This document shows, piece by piece, positions 44,260 to 56,825 of a stretch of 64,000 nucleotides of DNA. Position 1 is the stretch's first letter. The number at the start of each line of letters is the position of its first letter. A program made the translations under genes and the position numbers. This DNA is from Physcia stellaris (lineage: Eukaryota; Ascomycota; Lecanoromycetes; Caliciales; Physciaceae): the NCBI GenBank assembly GCA_018902385.1, contig JABSSW010000009.1:744001-808000 (forward strand). Direction: 5' to 3'. The notes beneath the pieces are model-generated. The model had not been told where the DNA came from and searched no databases. It saw only the letters and a list, made by a program, of their open reading frames with translations.

Positions 44260-45247
44260 CGAGATTGAGGCCTGGCCTGTTGAAGAAAGCGGAGATTATG
44301 CGGAATACATAAGGCAAAATGCAATGGGGGTGAATGTGGCTGGCAAAAGGGAAGCCTCGAGCCTGCGAGCGAATGGGTTTCAATTGCGAAGCCAGGACAA
44401 GCAAGGGACCGAAGCGAAAAGAAAGCAATGGTGATGATTGAACGGTGGCATAGAGGGAGTGGTGAAGGAGGAGTGCATGACCAGTTGACGAGATGTGCTT
44501 GCAATCAGCCATCACCCAGCAGCGTGAAAGCGGACTTTGACTCGTTTGGCAAGGACGGGATGCTCCAGAGCTGAACCAATCAGGCGGCAGAGGATAAAGA
44601 CCCTGGTCGGATGGCACGTGGAAGCCATGATGGGCCTGATGGCAGCCCCTGAACGCTGCTTCAACGCTAAACAACGTGGCGCAGAACCAGAACCTCCAAA
44701 ATCTTCCATTCCTTCTATCATTTATCTTTCGCACGTGACTTTTACCCCTTTACTATCACTCGAGTGACTATCGTTATCACCTCAAAGCAGTACTCGGACT
44801 TGATACTCTTGTGACGTGGAAGAGCGTCGGTATGAAACAGATTCACCATTGTCATTACGACACGTAAAGAGGATGTTTTCTTTTTTGAATTATGGCTCGC
44901 GCATGATGACATTTAATCCCTTTGCTCTTTCGTGTTGTGAACGGCGTTGGAATGGTATATGTGCTAAAGGCAAATGCTATCTACAATACGCCGCAGAACG
45001 CAATGCGCCTCTAAGACGCCTTCGCTTCGAGCTTTCATGCACTATGACTCCAGCCAACTCCCCGCTCGGCAACCCTTTCAAAACAAATCAAAATCCCCCC
45101 GAAGCAGCAAGGTGTGGAGGTGGTCAGAGCTTCGTGTGATGACACCGAAGCCAAGGCGCATCGAACAGGGTTCGCGTCGCTATAAAGATTATACATAGGG
45201 TTTACCGCTGGGCGTCAGACCAGCTTTACCCAGCTGGTTGTGAAACG
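44260..45247. other. Intergenic
   Basis: About 990 bp: promoter of the kinase gene and 3' flank of the phytochrome gene. Nothing else recognised. Confidence 0.45.
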
Positions 45248-48200
45248 TCAGCTTTGCCGGCCTGCTTGAGAAGAGTTCCTCCTATGCGAAGTGATTAGTG
45301 TAGACTGGTTCAGGTGGCCGGACCCGCCTGGATCCTGAGGTCCAGAGTCCGCATGTACAGCATCATCGTTAAGGCTATTCAGTCGCTCGCGCTCCTTGTC
45401 TGTCGATTCTTCTTCATTCTCGACTGGGGTATCCGTTTTTGATGACTGCGATACTGGATTGGTGGCCGATGGAGCGGTCGACGAGCTGAAAACATCAGCT
45501 TGCCGCTTCTCAAACCAGCCTCCTCGTTCCCATTCGCCAGGCCGATACAAACAGCTGTTCCGCGTTTCCTCCTCCACTATGGCACGGAGAAGCACACTAA
45601 GGCGATGGAAATCGACAGGCTTCAAGATCCAACCATCGAACCCACCGTCAATATACTTTTGCCGGTCTTTTTCCACTAGGGATGCCGATACAGCAATGAT
45701 AGGTATACGGTGGTTGAGCGAAGCGCGGTGCGACAATTGATCTGGATGGGTCTTTTCAAATGAGCGGATCAGCTTCGTCGAAGTCAAGCCATCAACGATG
45801 GGCATCTGAAAGCACGTCAGTGGAGTTTTCCAATGCCTTGATTGTGACCGACCTGCATGTCCATCAAGACAACATCAAAAGCCGTCGGCCTTTCTCCAAA
45901 CGCACTTGAGCATTCCTCACCATTGACGGTAAGGTGAACATTGTGGCCCTGTTTTTCAAGCCTTTTCCGTATGATCTTGCTGTTGATCGGATCATCTTCT
46001 GCGACCAGCACTGAGAGACATTCGGCTGTGACTGCTTCGACCTTGCCCACAGGCTTGTCAGGGACATCGAATAACACTCGGGATGGTGTCCGAATATGAT
46101 GTTCTGGCTTTCTAGGTGAGCCGCAACTTTCCTCCGCGGGTATGCGGACTGGTCTGATTGGAGTTTTCGAATCTTTCACCTTGCTCTGACCTGGGACTTT
46201 CCATGATGGGGTACCGGGCGGTTGGTGATGCTGAATTGCGCTGCCAGGTCTAGAGGATGATGGCGAGTATGTTCGTAATGATCGGCTTGAAGACTTTCCC
46301 AAGCCGCTATCGGGTTCATGGTGTTTTACTTGCATTACTGGTTCTTGGATTGCACCAATCAGCCGATCAACATCGCTTCTCGCACTCGATCCACTTCTGA
46401 TGCTTCTAAGACTTGGAACACTTTTCACACTCTGTAGGCTGTTCACACTTTCGTTGCTGGTGCGACGTGCCATATCCATTCTACTAACCGAGTTACTTCT
46501 CTGAGCACTTTTGTCGACAAGGAGCACCTCTCCGCTTTCAACAGGTGGTGTCTCCGGTTGATTGCTAGGTGTCAAAGGTGCCGCGGTCTCTGCAGCTGCG
46601 ATCTGGGCTTGTTCACCATTGTCAGATGGCAAATAGAAGCCAAGCTGGATGATAAAGCGAGTTCCCTTCCCTTCTTCGGATTTCAGGCGAAGTTGTCCAT
46701 TCATGTTTCGAATAATGCGAGCTACCAATGCCAGCCCTAGTCCAAGCGTTCTTTTCGTATCACTTGTAGCTTCAATGGCCTTGGTCGGTGGCGCAAGCTT
46801 CTCTTGAAGTCCTTCATCTGTCTCGGTCTGGACTTGTTCGAGTTCTCTAAACAGAGCATCGAGTTTCTCAGAAGACATTCCAATCCCGGTATCCTGTACG
46901 ACTACATCGATATCGGCATGATCTACAATTGTTTGAGGGTCAGCATGCGTTTAATAATGGAGACTCCTGCGAAAAGAAATTCCGAGCTCAGGAGCCAGTT
47001 AGAAATGGTGTCACGGTCAGTCATTTGAGGGGCCGCGTAGGCGGATGCTGATCACTAAGTCACAGATAGCTGTGAGATAACACAGAAAGTCTATTCCATG
47101 GTGTGATCCGATGTAATTGTGCTACTCGTGCATCGCCACTGATATCCTCGGTGTCGCAAAACGCATACCCATTCTTGGCATAAAGTATAGGAGTGTGACA
47201 TGAAAACGGCCTCATCTTTTGAGTTCGTCCCAGGTACCGTACGCATTGATTTGTAAGGGTGAATTGATGAAGAAAAAGCACCCTTTGATACCAGGTCATT
47301 GGACAGTGGAACGATGATGATAATGGGCTTACTCTACCATTTCATTGAAAGGAAAAGCACGTGGCGAAAGGACGAGGTAAAAGGGAACAAAAAAGGAATG
47401 GGAACGTTACCTCGAGAGCGTGTCGCTTGCCAGAGCTCTACCTTTACTCCTCCACTGGAAGTGTGCTGAATTGCATTGGCAGTCACATTTGCTATCACCT
47501 GACGTATCCTTCTTTGGTCACCTATTACCATCTGAGGTACTCCTTCGTGTTCGATGACTTCGTAACCGATGCGCTTGCGCTTGGCATCGCCGGCAAATTG
47601 ATCGGTAGCTTCTCTGACAGTAGCTGGGAGATTGAAGATTTCATCTTTAACAAGGTTGTGGCCTTCTTCTGTCTTCGTCAGATCCAAGAGATCGTTAATA
47701 ACATATATGAGCGATTTCGATGCCGAGTGAGATTTGGCTAAGTTGTCTCTCGTCTCTTGATCAATGGCGCCCTCGAGCGCAATTTCTAGGTAATTAATTA
47801 TGGCATTTAGGGGGTTCTGACTTCATGAGCGGAATTAGCAAGAAGGAGTCGCGTCAATTGGCTATTTTCAAGCGCTGCTTCCTTTTGTCGCCAAACCTCA
47901 ATGAATTTTCCATAGACTAGACATAGAACGGCGGCTGTCTCGGCCTGTTCTTCAGTCCATTCTCGGCACTTGCCAACGACTGTCTCACTCCAAGTTTTGA
48001 AGCTTTTCCTTGGCTCGAGATAGCCCTCGGTACCCTCTTTCACAAATTTCTCATACGGGTTTCCGGCCCACTTTACCTCGCGGACTTGGCCTTTTCTAAA
48101 GAAAACGATGAAATCATGGCCTTCGACAGAGAGCGGAACGATCAGCAACCCAGCAATGACACTAAAGCCTGGTGGGTACCGTAAGTCGGGGAAGTCGACG

Positions 48201-50510
48201 CGAACATCTGTAGTATGAGTGACTGCTGTAAGTTGGCGAAGGCGGAGGTATTCGAGTAATGCAAGTGCTTCTTGAGTCTGTTCTAATTTGCCCAGGATTT
48301 TCGTCTCGCCTCTTATAGAAAGTAAACCGTAGTCCGCATCGAAGAGCTTTAGAAGGTCATCAGACGATGCGATGATGTATCCTGAAGGGTTACTGGCACT
48401 GGGAGCTGTATTGATCAGTTTTCGAGCCTGCAGGCGTGAGGCATAGGATAGTCTTTCAATGTTACGTGATGCGGAGTCCCCAATTAACCTGCACATTTTT
48501 CGAATGGGGAATGACACCCTCATTCCCTTTGAACCATACGAATGACAAGCAATAAGACCCCAAAGCTCATCGAAGGCATTGATCGAGATTGACATAGATG
48601 CTCTCACCGCCATATTTGCCAAGTACTTGATGTGTATTGGAGACATCGCTCGTAGGTAAGCGAAAGTTAAATCCAATGGTGTTTCAAGGTCTGCAACTGT
48701 TCGACAAACCAGTCTTGCTGTTTCTTGATCCCGATCGTAGAGCAAGCGTACTTTGTTGACTTTGTAGAGATCTCGAGCCTTCACATAAGGTTAGTCATGA
48801 TTTTTATAGTCAGAAAAAATCAGCAGTTGAGCACAGAATACAGTGAGCAATATGAAAAAACAGGGGTTACCTTTCAAGAAATTGTGTACTACAGGGGCAG
48901 TCGTCGTTGGGACATCGCAATTGTAATAAAAAAATCCGTACCTGTTTCGGTATGTCTGAAGCAGGAAAGTTGAGCCCTTTGTACAGATCTTTCGTCGCTC
49001 TGGGATCAACAAGTTCTGTCACCACTCTACCATTCCACGACTGATCAAATTGGTAGATCATGACACGATGAAACCCCGTAAGCTCTTTCACTACGCCCAC
49101 TAGAATTTTTAGGAATGCCTCCAAGTTGGTTGCGTTTGCCAGCTGTTCTTGCACTTGTGACATTATATTGAAGACCTCCATTGCCGCTGCCTCGCCCTTG
49201 CGCTTTCTTGCACTTCGCAAAACGCGCAGGGGCTTGCTCATATTGACCGTGCTTTCTGCATATTCTTCAGCTGTAGGAGTGGCGTTTAACGTGTCTTCCG
49301 GAGGTTCTGGGGTACTCTCGCCTACTGGAACCAGAGGGTTGAGAGTATCTTCTTCCAGCTCAAACTCACAGATGATGGTATCTGGACTACTAGGATTGAT
49401 ATGCATAGCACACCACATTTTCTGTGTCCTCCGCTTTGGTGCCCGGATTGCGATAGTAAAAACCTCAGGCCCATTCGTTGCCGGGTCGGCTTCATCATCC
49501 CGTATGAAATCGATGTGATCCAAGAGGTTGTCGGTTTGGTCGTCGGAGAGAATGTCCGTAAAACTTTCCAGCGCGAAGAGCTGCTTAGGGGTGAAGCCAA
49601 TGATTCTTTCCGAGTTCTCACTGACGACTCTAACCTTGAGCTTGCCTTCCTCCTCCTCATGCAATGCGATCAGCAGGCCAAAACTCTGTATAGCACCAGG
49701 TATATGGATGGGCTCGTCTTCGCACCTCTGTAATGTATCTCCATCTCGTCCAGTTATGACTGCGTGTCCGCCCTCAGTGACTGCATGTTTGAAGCGGGCA
49801 GTCATCAGAGGATTAGACTCATCTGCCATTGACCTTACCGACTCCGACGTGCTAGCGGGATATCCGTGCGCACTTGATATACTCTGTGACCTGAGCGATG
49901 CTGTGTCCACGAATGTCTGTATCTGGCGGGAGCCTCCCATTCGTTCACGAGGGTCGGGCGACCTCTTACGGACTGTGCTTGACCGTCCTGAAGGCTCGCT
50001 AGCATCGGTGGAAGGTGTTTGGGCTTCATCGTTTCCGGATTGTTCGTTCAAAGGTGCCTCCTTTTGTGAAGTAGCAGGCGTTGAAATCCTTGAACGCGTG
50101 CTACTGGTCGAAGGATATCTTCTCGCGCTGCTCCTGCGAGAGCCCTCTGCGACCGAGCCCATACCGGGATATTCGTCGCCAGCAGTAACATCAAACCGAT
50201 TTGTAGGAGTTGGGTTTGGATCAACGGACACTACGGATTTAACTGGAAATACACGGTCTGTAGCGGAGGCGAGGTCGTCGAAAGGTGAAGACATGCCAGG
50301 AACAAATGGCGACACGACTGTGTTGCTACGATAAAATTGAGGCTTGCGAGGAGTATGCCCCGCGAAAGGCTTTGAGTCATGCGTCTTTGAAGTGTCTGAG
50401 AGCGCTTCCTCCTCCGGGTGAGGGTTTGGCTGGACCGGAGAATGTGATAGACGCTTATCGGTGGGCAGATTGGGTGCTTGGGCTGGGGAAGGCGGGCTGC
50501 TTGACTGCAT
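45248..50510 (-). CDS. fphA: Fungal phytochrome, hybrid histidine kinase with receiver; frame break in the H-box
   Basis: A red/far-red photoreceptor, normally cytosolic/nuclear and binding a bilin. Exons: 50510..48942, 48778..47411 (contains the break), 46922..45853, 45805..45248. Order: disordered Ser/Pro N-terminus (about 1-230), PAS with the bilin-attachment Cys at about 263 (RCEDEPIHIPGAIQS), GAF ending in FPASDIPKQ then ARDLYKVNKVRLLYDRDQ, PHY region (LRAMSPIHIKYLANM), the H-box ANSAHEVRTP, HATPase (DTGIGM, TLGLGLALV), and a receiver (VLVAEDDPIN, VVLMDMQ, ILKPVD with the conserved Lys). At 47810-47814 a run of five G (plus strand) gives HEVRTP-stop; one more base would give HEVRTPLNAIINYLE. 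The intron before exon 3 (46923-47410) is 488 nt, far longer than its neighbours. Either the assembly lost a base or this allele is truncated before the kinase core. Confidence 0.9.
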
Positions 50511-51339
50511 GATGAGAGTTAAAAGCGATTAGTGGCTGAGAAATAAAGCATCGTCGAGCGCTGTACAGGCAAACCCTATGCCTGAGACATTCCCGGCTAA
50601 AAGGGCAGGAGCATGGTGATGGGAGCCTAAGATGGAGGACAAGGCAGTGTCCTGATGTTGATATTCCAAGCTCGGGGAAACGTGAGCGAGAAGTAATTAA
50701 TTATCGGCATACACAATCAGAACGTTTGTGGCGAATGCCCGAAAGATCATCGTCATCCCTGCCATGATATTGGGACTAAGTGTACTTCAGGACTAGGGAA
50801 ATCTGAAACAAGCGACATCCACAGATGCAGGATGCGTGATGACGATTTCGATAACAATGCCATGATGCCACCTTCAATTCACTACTATGCACCCATGGAC
50901 CCTATGATTTACTGATTACTTCTAGAACAGAGTTTTCGTTGCTGACAAGATGGGAGCTGTGACAGTACACTGACTTAGGACACGACTCAAGCTTCAAGGC
51001 GGAGAACTTAGTGGCGTGACTGCGTGGCCAATGGTTATAATCGAAGTAAAGAAGCAATGTTCCATGATCTCCTTGTTAATTTACGCTGTTTGAGTGGTAT
51101 TGCTGTGTGTCAATTGTTGATCTCGATTGATGCCACCTTGTGTTGATCACTGAAAGGTCTCCAATATCAAGCGGCAAGGTGAAGGCCCATCACATTTCTC
51201 ACTCCCTCCTACCTCTCTAGCTTCAACCACATTAAAAATCAAAAATCATCCCAGGGCGCATCAAACAGCGCCGACTCTCTGTAGCCTTTGCTGGTGGTTG
51301 TAGTCTCGAGGCGTTCAAATCTACATTTTCAGACAGGTC
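50511..51339. other. Divergent intergenic region
   Basis: About 830 bp between the phytochrome gene and the PPCDC-like gene; promoters for both are expected. No site identified with confidence. Confidence 0.45.
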
Positions 51340-53424
51340 ATGGCCACTGCAGTCTCTTCGGTCGAGCCTGCTAAGGTCCTGCTCGCGAAGGATGACCAGA
51401 TTATTGGTGACTTTCTAAAGGCCTTTCATGACCGTATGGTAGGGCTTCCACAGGTAACGACCGCATCTCTCGACTTTTTTGCCTCTCCTAGTCTGTCATG
51501 CTGTACAAGTATGACGCTACCTTCAGGCTTATCAGACCACGATGCATGTATCGACACTCCTGACTCTGCCATTGCATGGGCGGACCTGTTTGTGGTCGTA
51601 CTCGGAGCCAACAGTCTAGCAAAGATGCTGCATGGAATCACAGATGATTCTTTTCTTCTCAAAACACTTCGCTCTTGGGATGTATCTAAGAAAATCCTTC
51701 TGGTCCCTTTCATGTCGAAGCATGCTTGGGAGAACCCAATGACAAGGAAGCAGCTCAGCAAAATTCGCCGCAAATGGAGATGGATCCGCGCCCTAGAAGA
51801 GCCTATCATATCCTCTAGTATTGGATGTTCCGAAGAGGCAATTAGACGATGGCCTGGCATGGACAACGTAGTGAACACGATTCAAAAGCAGGCGGACATT
51901 TTGACCATGGGCCACAATCTAGTTATAGGACAGGGAAAGAGCGATCCGACAAGCATGTGTGAACGGCGACCCAAGGCCAATCTACCATTTGAAATCTGGT
52001 CGATGATCCTAGAATATGTGCAAGATTGGGAGCTGGCTCAGGCATTGGTAATTCACCCTCGTGATTTCGTCTCCCGCTACCGATACAACCTCAAGGTGTA
52101 TAACCTGTATCGAGTGGGCAATTGACCAGACGCTCCTCAAAATACCCCTCATTGAACAAGCAACGCTAATTTCGCAATTCACTCAGGGTATCCACACGAC
52201 GCTGGGTGTCCCTCCAGAATGGAACAAGCTTGTTCCACGTACTTCTACTCTTGAATGGACGATTCTCAAAGGGCGCCTTGCCGACTTTGTTTTCAGGCTA
52301 CCGGCGAATGATCCTCCTAGATGGCTTTCTTGCATGTGCGTGAAGCTTATCGTTAGATTTGCTAGGATAGACATTCTAGAGTATCTTGAAGTCAACCACA
52401 AAGACCTTTTCTGGTCCGCATTCGGTCATGAGTTGCTCCCCGTTAAGGCTTCCGTGGTATTTCCAAGCACCGAAGTACTCAGTTGGTGGAACAAGTCTGT
52501 GTCATTTTCAACTAAGGTCAGTACATTTCATAATACATCTTGAGCGCTTTACACAAGAAATATGAACAGAACACTCGGTAACTTACGTAAGATACCTACG
52601 TCTCAACATTTGCCAAATTATATCACAAGACTTATGTCTCGCAACTCCGCGTTTGGCCATGATTGGCAATACTGACTGCGAAATCTAATAGGAGTACACG
52701 GCGGAAGCAATAGATGGGGCGTCCAAGCATGGGCATGTGCACATACTGGACTGGTGGCGCTCTTCAGGTCTTCCACTTCATTATACCGAAGCCGCTTTAG
52801 AGCAAGCTAGAAGCATTGAAGTTCTAGAATGGTGGCGAGCTGTCTCAAAGCTATCCCTCAGTAATAAAGCTCCACTTCAGCTCAAAGTCGGCAAGGCCCT
52901 GTTATTCGCAGCACACAATGGCCTGGCAGATTTCATCAGATGGTGGGCTGATTCAGGTATCCCGACTGGTCATGAAGATGCCGTAGCACGAACTGCTTCT
53001 ACCAACGGGCACGTCAACGTGTTAGAGCAGTGGAAAGCTTGTAAAGGAGACAAGATGCAATTCGACAACCGTGAGTACCCGGCTTTGATCTCTGCCTTCT
53101 TTAAGAATAGCCTCACTTAGTGCCCAAGATGTTTGCTCGGGATCTGGCTGTGCACCACTGGAATTGGTACTTATCCGTTATTTGAGTACGGAAGTGCTGA
53201 CCGTGATCTCCCGAACAGAAATACTTGTAGGGCCTACGAGGAATTCGCATGTCCATGTAATGGAGTGGTGGAAAAACAGCGGCTATCAGGTTGAATACAA
53301 GACTTGTGATATCGAGGAGGCCCTCGAAGATAGCTCGGGAGAGAGTATCCATGCTTGGTGGGCTAGGAACGGGCTCAACCTTGGGATGGGAACGAGTGAA
53401 TGGATGAAAATCAAGGTCCTCTGA
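51340..53424 (+). CDS. Degenerate PPCDC-like flavoprotein fused to F-box-like segment and ankyrin-like repeats
   Basis: Model: join(51340..52047,52187..52516,52692..53070,53219..53424), about 540 aa. Residues about 10-190 resemble phosphopantothenoylcysteine decarboxylase (HFCD flavoprotein): WADLFVVVLGANSLAKMLHG, LRSWD and ILLVPFMSKHAWENPMT line up with WADL-IAPLSANTLAK, VRAWD and VAPAMNT-MW--P. Expected active-site features are altered: the His before WADL is absent and the PAMN Asn is Ser in PFMSK, so catalysis is unlikely. Then comes NLPFEIWSMILEYVQDWELAQALG (F-box-like), and from about residue 320 repeated units with paired Trp (HGHVHILDWWRSSGL, SIEVLEWWRAV, LADFIRWWADSGI, HVHVMEWWKNSGY, SIHAWWARNGL), similar to ankyrin-like repeats. 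The last intron (53071-53218) is uncertain; a different splice might add an exon at about 53121. Function unknown; a substrate-receptor or scaffold role is a guess. Confidence 0.68.
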
Positions 53425-53927
53425 GAATAAGTAGCTCCCTTAATCAAGACATCAGCTGCTGAAGTGTTGAACACTTTTCTCGAAAGCAACAAGTCGATCG
53501 AGTACTTTCGGGGTATTAATAGTATTATTATTTGTGCAAGTATGATAGTACTTTTTATGTTCCTGCATGATGCAAGGAAGTTGCATGGGATTAATTGTTT
53601 GCTTCGCGCTAGCGGGCTGTTGTCACGGCAGCCAATCAACCCAAGCGCTTTCTCGCAGCTATTTCACCGCACGCTACCCAATCTCCACCACAACAAACCA
53701 ACCTGCAATACCCCACACTCGTTCCACCGACCTATCGAGCCTTTTCTTTGATCTTGCTGTTGTCCTCTCTGTCCATTGTATCATTATGAGGGACAGCAGA
53801 CACCGGACAGGCGTGTAGGCACGCGTACGGAGCCTCCCAAGCTACCCCACCAGCGTTCATCTCATGTACAGCATTGTTACGCATGGCCGCAGTATTGTTA
53901 TCTCCAGCACCGTATAACATTGGAGCA
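53425..53927. other. Intergenic
   Basis: About 500 bp, no feature recognised; promoter of DBF4. Confidence 0.45.
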
Positions 53928-56107
53928 ATGTCCAACCGCAGGGCCCCACTCTCCAGTATCCCTAATGCCGCCAATTCCCCATTCAGAGCCGTAGCAGCCG
54001 CTGCCTCAAAGCGATCGAGACTAGATGCAGGCTTACAAGAGGGTGCCACTAATGACCGACAACCGCCTGCTAAGAGGCAGGCTTTGGAAGCTAAGGCATC
54101 AGACTTCATGACCCCTCCACGGAAGCAAGTCGTGAACTCGGGAGAAGATCGACTGTTTAACAGGAAAACCCAGAACAGAAAGCCTACGGCCTTCGAGCGA
54201 AAGCTTTTGGCTGCAAGAGAAGGGCAACAATTGGAGAAGGTCGAGAAGCTAGAGAAACAGACTGGCGAAGAGGGCATCAGGTCGTGGCAAAAGCATTACC
54301 GGAGGCTTTTCCCTTCATTTGTTTTCTATTTCGAAAGCATTCCAGATGATGTGCGGCTTCGGTGTTCAAGGCAGATTAAGTCTCTTGGAGCGGTAAGTTT
54401 GGCCTTTGCATAGTAGATGTTCACCGATGTTGACCCTAGAATAGAGGGAAGAGAAATTCTTCTCCAAGGAAGTCACCCATATCGTTACTACCCGTCCCAT
54501 ACCAACAGACAGCGATACTAGTCCAACAGATGCGGAAAGTTCCTCGTCCAAAGTCACAAGCTCTCAGCCTACGCAACCACGTACCATCAACCCTTCCTTA
54601 CTGGATAAGCAAACCGACCCAATCACTCAGGCCACCGGCAACAGGTATTTGTTCGATACAGCCGCCAGCAGAAAGCCCAAAGCTCCGCTGCGTGCGATAG
54701 TAGATATCGAACCCAAAAAGCAAATATCAGGCAACAATGACATTCTCCAAAGAGCTCACGGTATGGGGATAAAGATATGGCAATTAGAAAAATTGAGTCG
54801 AGTGATCGATTCAATCAACGGAGGTCTTGCCGATTCACAATCGCTGCAAGGTCGCAACGTGCGGAACGTATCCACCATTGGCGGAGGTAAAGTTTCCCAG
54901 GAAGCTGATCTCTCTCATCTGCTACGTAATGAGCAGTTGAACGGTCCATCGGACCGTGATCATACCGTCAGTACGGAGGAACTCATACCTTTCCGCGGTT
55001 ACTATCTTTACATACGCGACATTGACGAAAGGACCAGACCGATATTAGTCAAAGAGTATGCCAAAGTTGCTCGCAGCGAGGCTGGCGACTGGCCCCAATT
55101 TCGAGCCAATGGTTCAGGGAAATGTCCCTTCGTCGAAGACCCTCATGCAGCCCGCCACGAACTCGAAAAAGCCAATCAGCGTGCAAGGGAAGAGCGAGTA
55201 AGGCCACGAACCGAAATTCGAGCACCTCCTCGGACGCGTGCAGAGACTGCCACTCACAATGAGAGCCTTGGGACTGGGTTAGAGCCGCCTGAAAGGAAAC
55301 CTCTGACTGAGTCCAACAATGCTGGGAACAAATCGGCGACTACAACGCAGCAGCTACCGCCGCAGGAGTTCTGCCCTCCTCCTGCGCCCGTAGTACGAGC
55401 CAGCAACAAGAGTCCAGCGAAAACTTCTCAAACCGTACCTGCGACAAAGCCGACGAGATATTTCGGAGGCGAGCCTGCAGCTTCCGGTTTACAACAGTCC
55501 AATGTAACTTCAGCTATCCGCTCCCAGATGATCTCATCCACTGCAGCCGCCCCAGGCGCCAAAGCCGGCACCAGTAAAGAGGTACATGGGCTGAAGAGGA
55601 AGGTTCTCGAAAGAAATGCTCCTACATTGCATGGCATCCAGGCACCACAAGCACCCCAAAGGTCCACCGCCCCAGCACGAGCGGAGCAGGCTATACCGGT
55701 GACTCGACAATCGAGGAAACGCGCACAGGAAAGACTTATACATATCGAAGAAGAGTCGACACAATCCGAAGAGGAAGAGGATATATGGCGAGAAGAGGCG
55801 CGCAGGGTGGCGGTTAAAGAGAGCAAGATGGTCAAAGTCAAGGATTCCAAACCCGGATATTGCGAAAATTGCCGGGAGAAGTATGAGGACTTTGATGATG
55901 TGAGTCAGTGTCGTGTCAATTTGGGGATGATGCTAATTACTGCTGTAGCATGTGATTAGCCGGAAACATCGCAGATTCGCCCTCACGAGGGATCATTGGA
56001 AAGATCTGGATAAGCTCCTCGCGCACCTCGGACGGCCGTTGAAGGAAGATGTCACAGAGGAGCTTGTGGACGAAGACGATGAAGACCCCCTTAGCTCTGG
56101 TGCTTGA
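53928..56107 (+). CDS. DBF4: Dbf4/Dfp1-type regulatory subunit of Cdc7 kinase
   Basis: Activates Cdc7 (DDK) to fire replication origins by MCM phosphorylation. Model: join(53928..54392,54445..55899,55949..56107), 692 aa; introns of 52 and 49 nt close the frame. The N-terminus MSNRRAPLSSIPNAANSPFRAV is typical. The BRCT-like motif N spans the first intron (RRLFPSFVFYFESIPDDV, then FFSKEVTHIVTTRPIP). Motif M is LVKEYAKV in RPILVKEYAK after the FRGYYLYIRDI block. Motif C, a CCHH zinc finger, is CENC...HVISRKH, split by the second intron. The region between M and C is disordered and Pro/Ala-rich. The C-terminus is acidic. The start was set at Met53928 rather than the in-frame ATG at 53874 because the family begins MSNRR. 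Confidence 0.92.
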
Positions 56108-56825
56108 TGTCACTGAGCGTTACGGCTGCTGTTTTGTCCCATTACGAAGGAGAAGGGGGTGGTTGCTAAAGCGTCCCCGGAAAACTTGATCGAACTTGCA
56201 TTATTGCGTGCTTGCTGCATTTACATTCTTTTGTTTTGTTTCTGCTTTTTTTGCCGTTCTTCTTTTTGCTACCTTTTAGCAGGGCGCGCTCGCATACCCC
56301 CTTCTGTTCTGACCGGCGAAGCATGATTGGCATCTGCATGGATATCGATACTTAAGAATAGCATTAATAGAGGGGAAGAATTCGAGGAGGGAAGAAATGG
56401 GGAATGGAGAAGAGGACGTCGCCGGCAGAGCAGGCTACTACTTTGTATATTTAAAACCTCTATAGGCTGCATCTGTGGATGTAGGTAATTCTTGCGAGAT
56501 GTACAAAAATTGAGAGGGATGGGTCATAAAGCATGCTGTTCTTTTGCTTTTTTCTCGTTCTTTTTTGTTCGAATTGATCCGTCTTCCTTGAATTGGAATG
56601 ATATTTTACACCTCATTTCTTCATAACTGTGCTGAATAAGTAGAGGATCTCAATGCTCATCCAGACCCCAACGCCATCTCTATGGTAGCAACAAATCTGG
56701 CATACCCATCATCCAGCGCCTTTCCACGATATTCCCTTGTCCCGTATCCCAAAAAAAACACCTTGTTCGATACTATGCACGCTTATCCACTTTCATCAAT
56801 TTGATATGCCAGAATATTGCCTGTC
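56108..56825. other. Intergenic between convergent genes
   Basis: About 700 bp; T-rich tracts at about 56230-56265 and 56535-56570 may belong to 3' ends. No gene seen. Confidence 0.45.

Noticed and set aside
44816-45139. 107-codon frame between the kinase and phytochrome genes
   Set aside because: No recognisable pattern; lies in the expected promoter/3' flank.
53121-53166. Extra exon in the PPCDC-like fusion gene
   Set aside because: No donor/acceptor pair kept the frame into the last repeat; a single 148-nt intron does.
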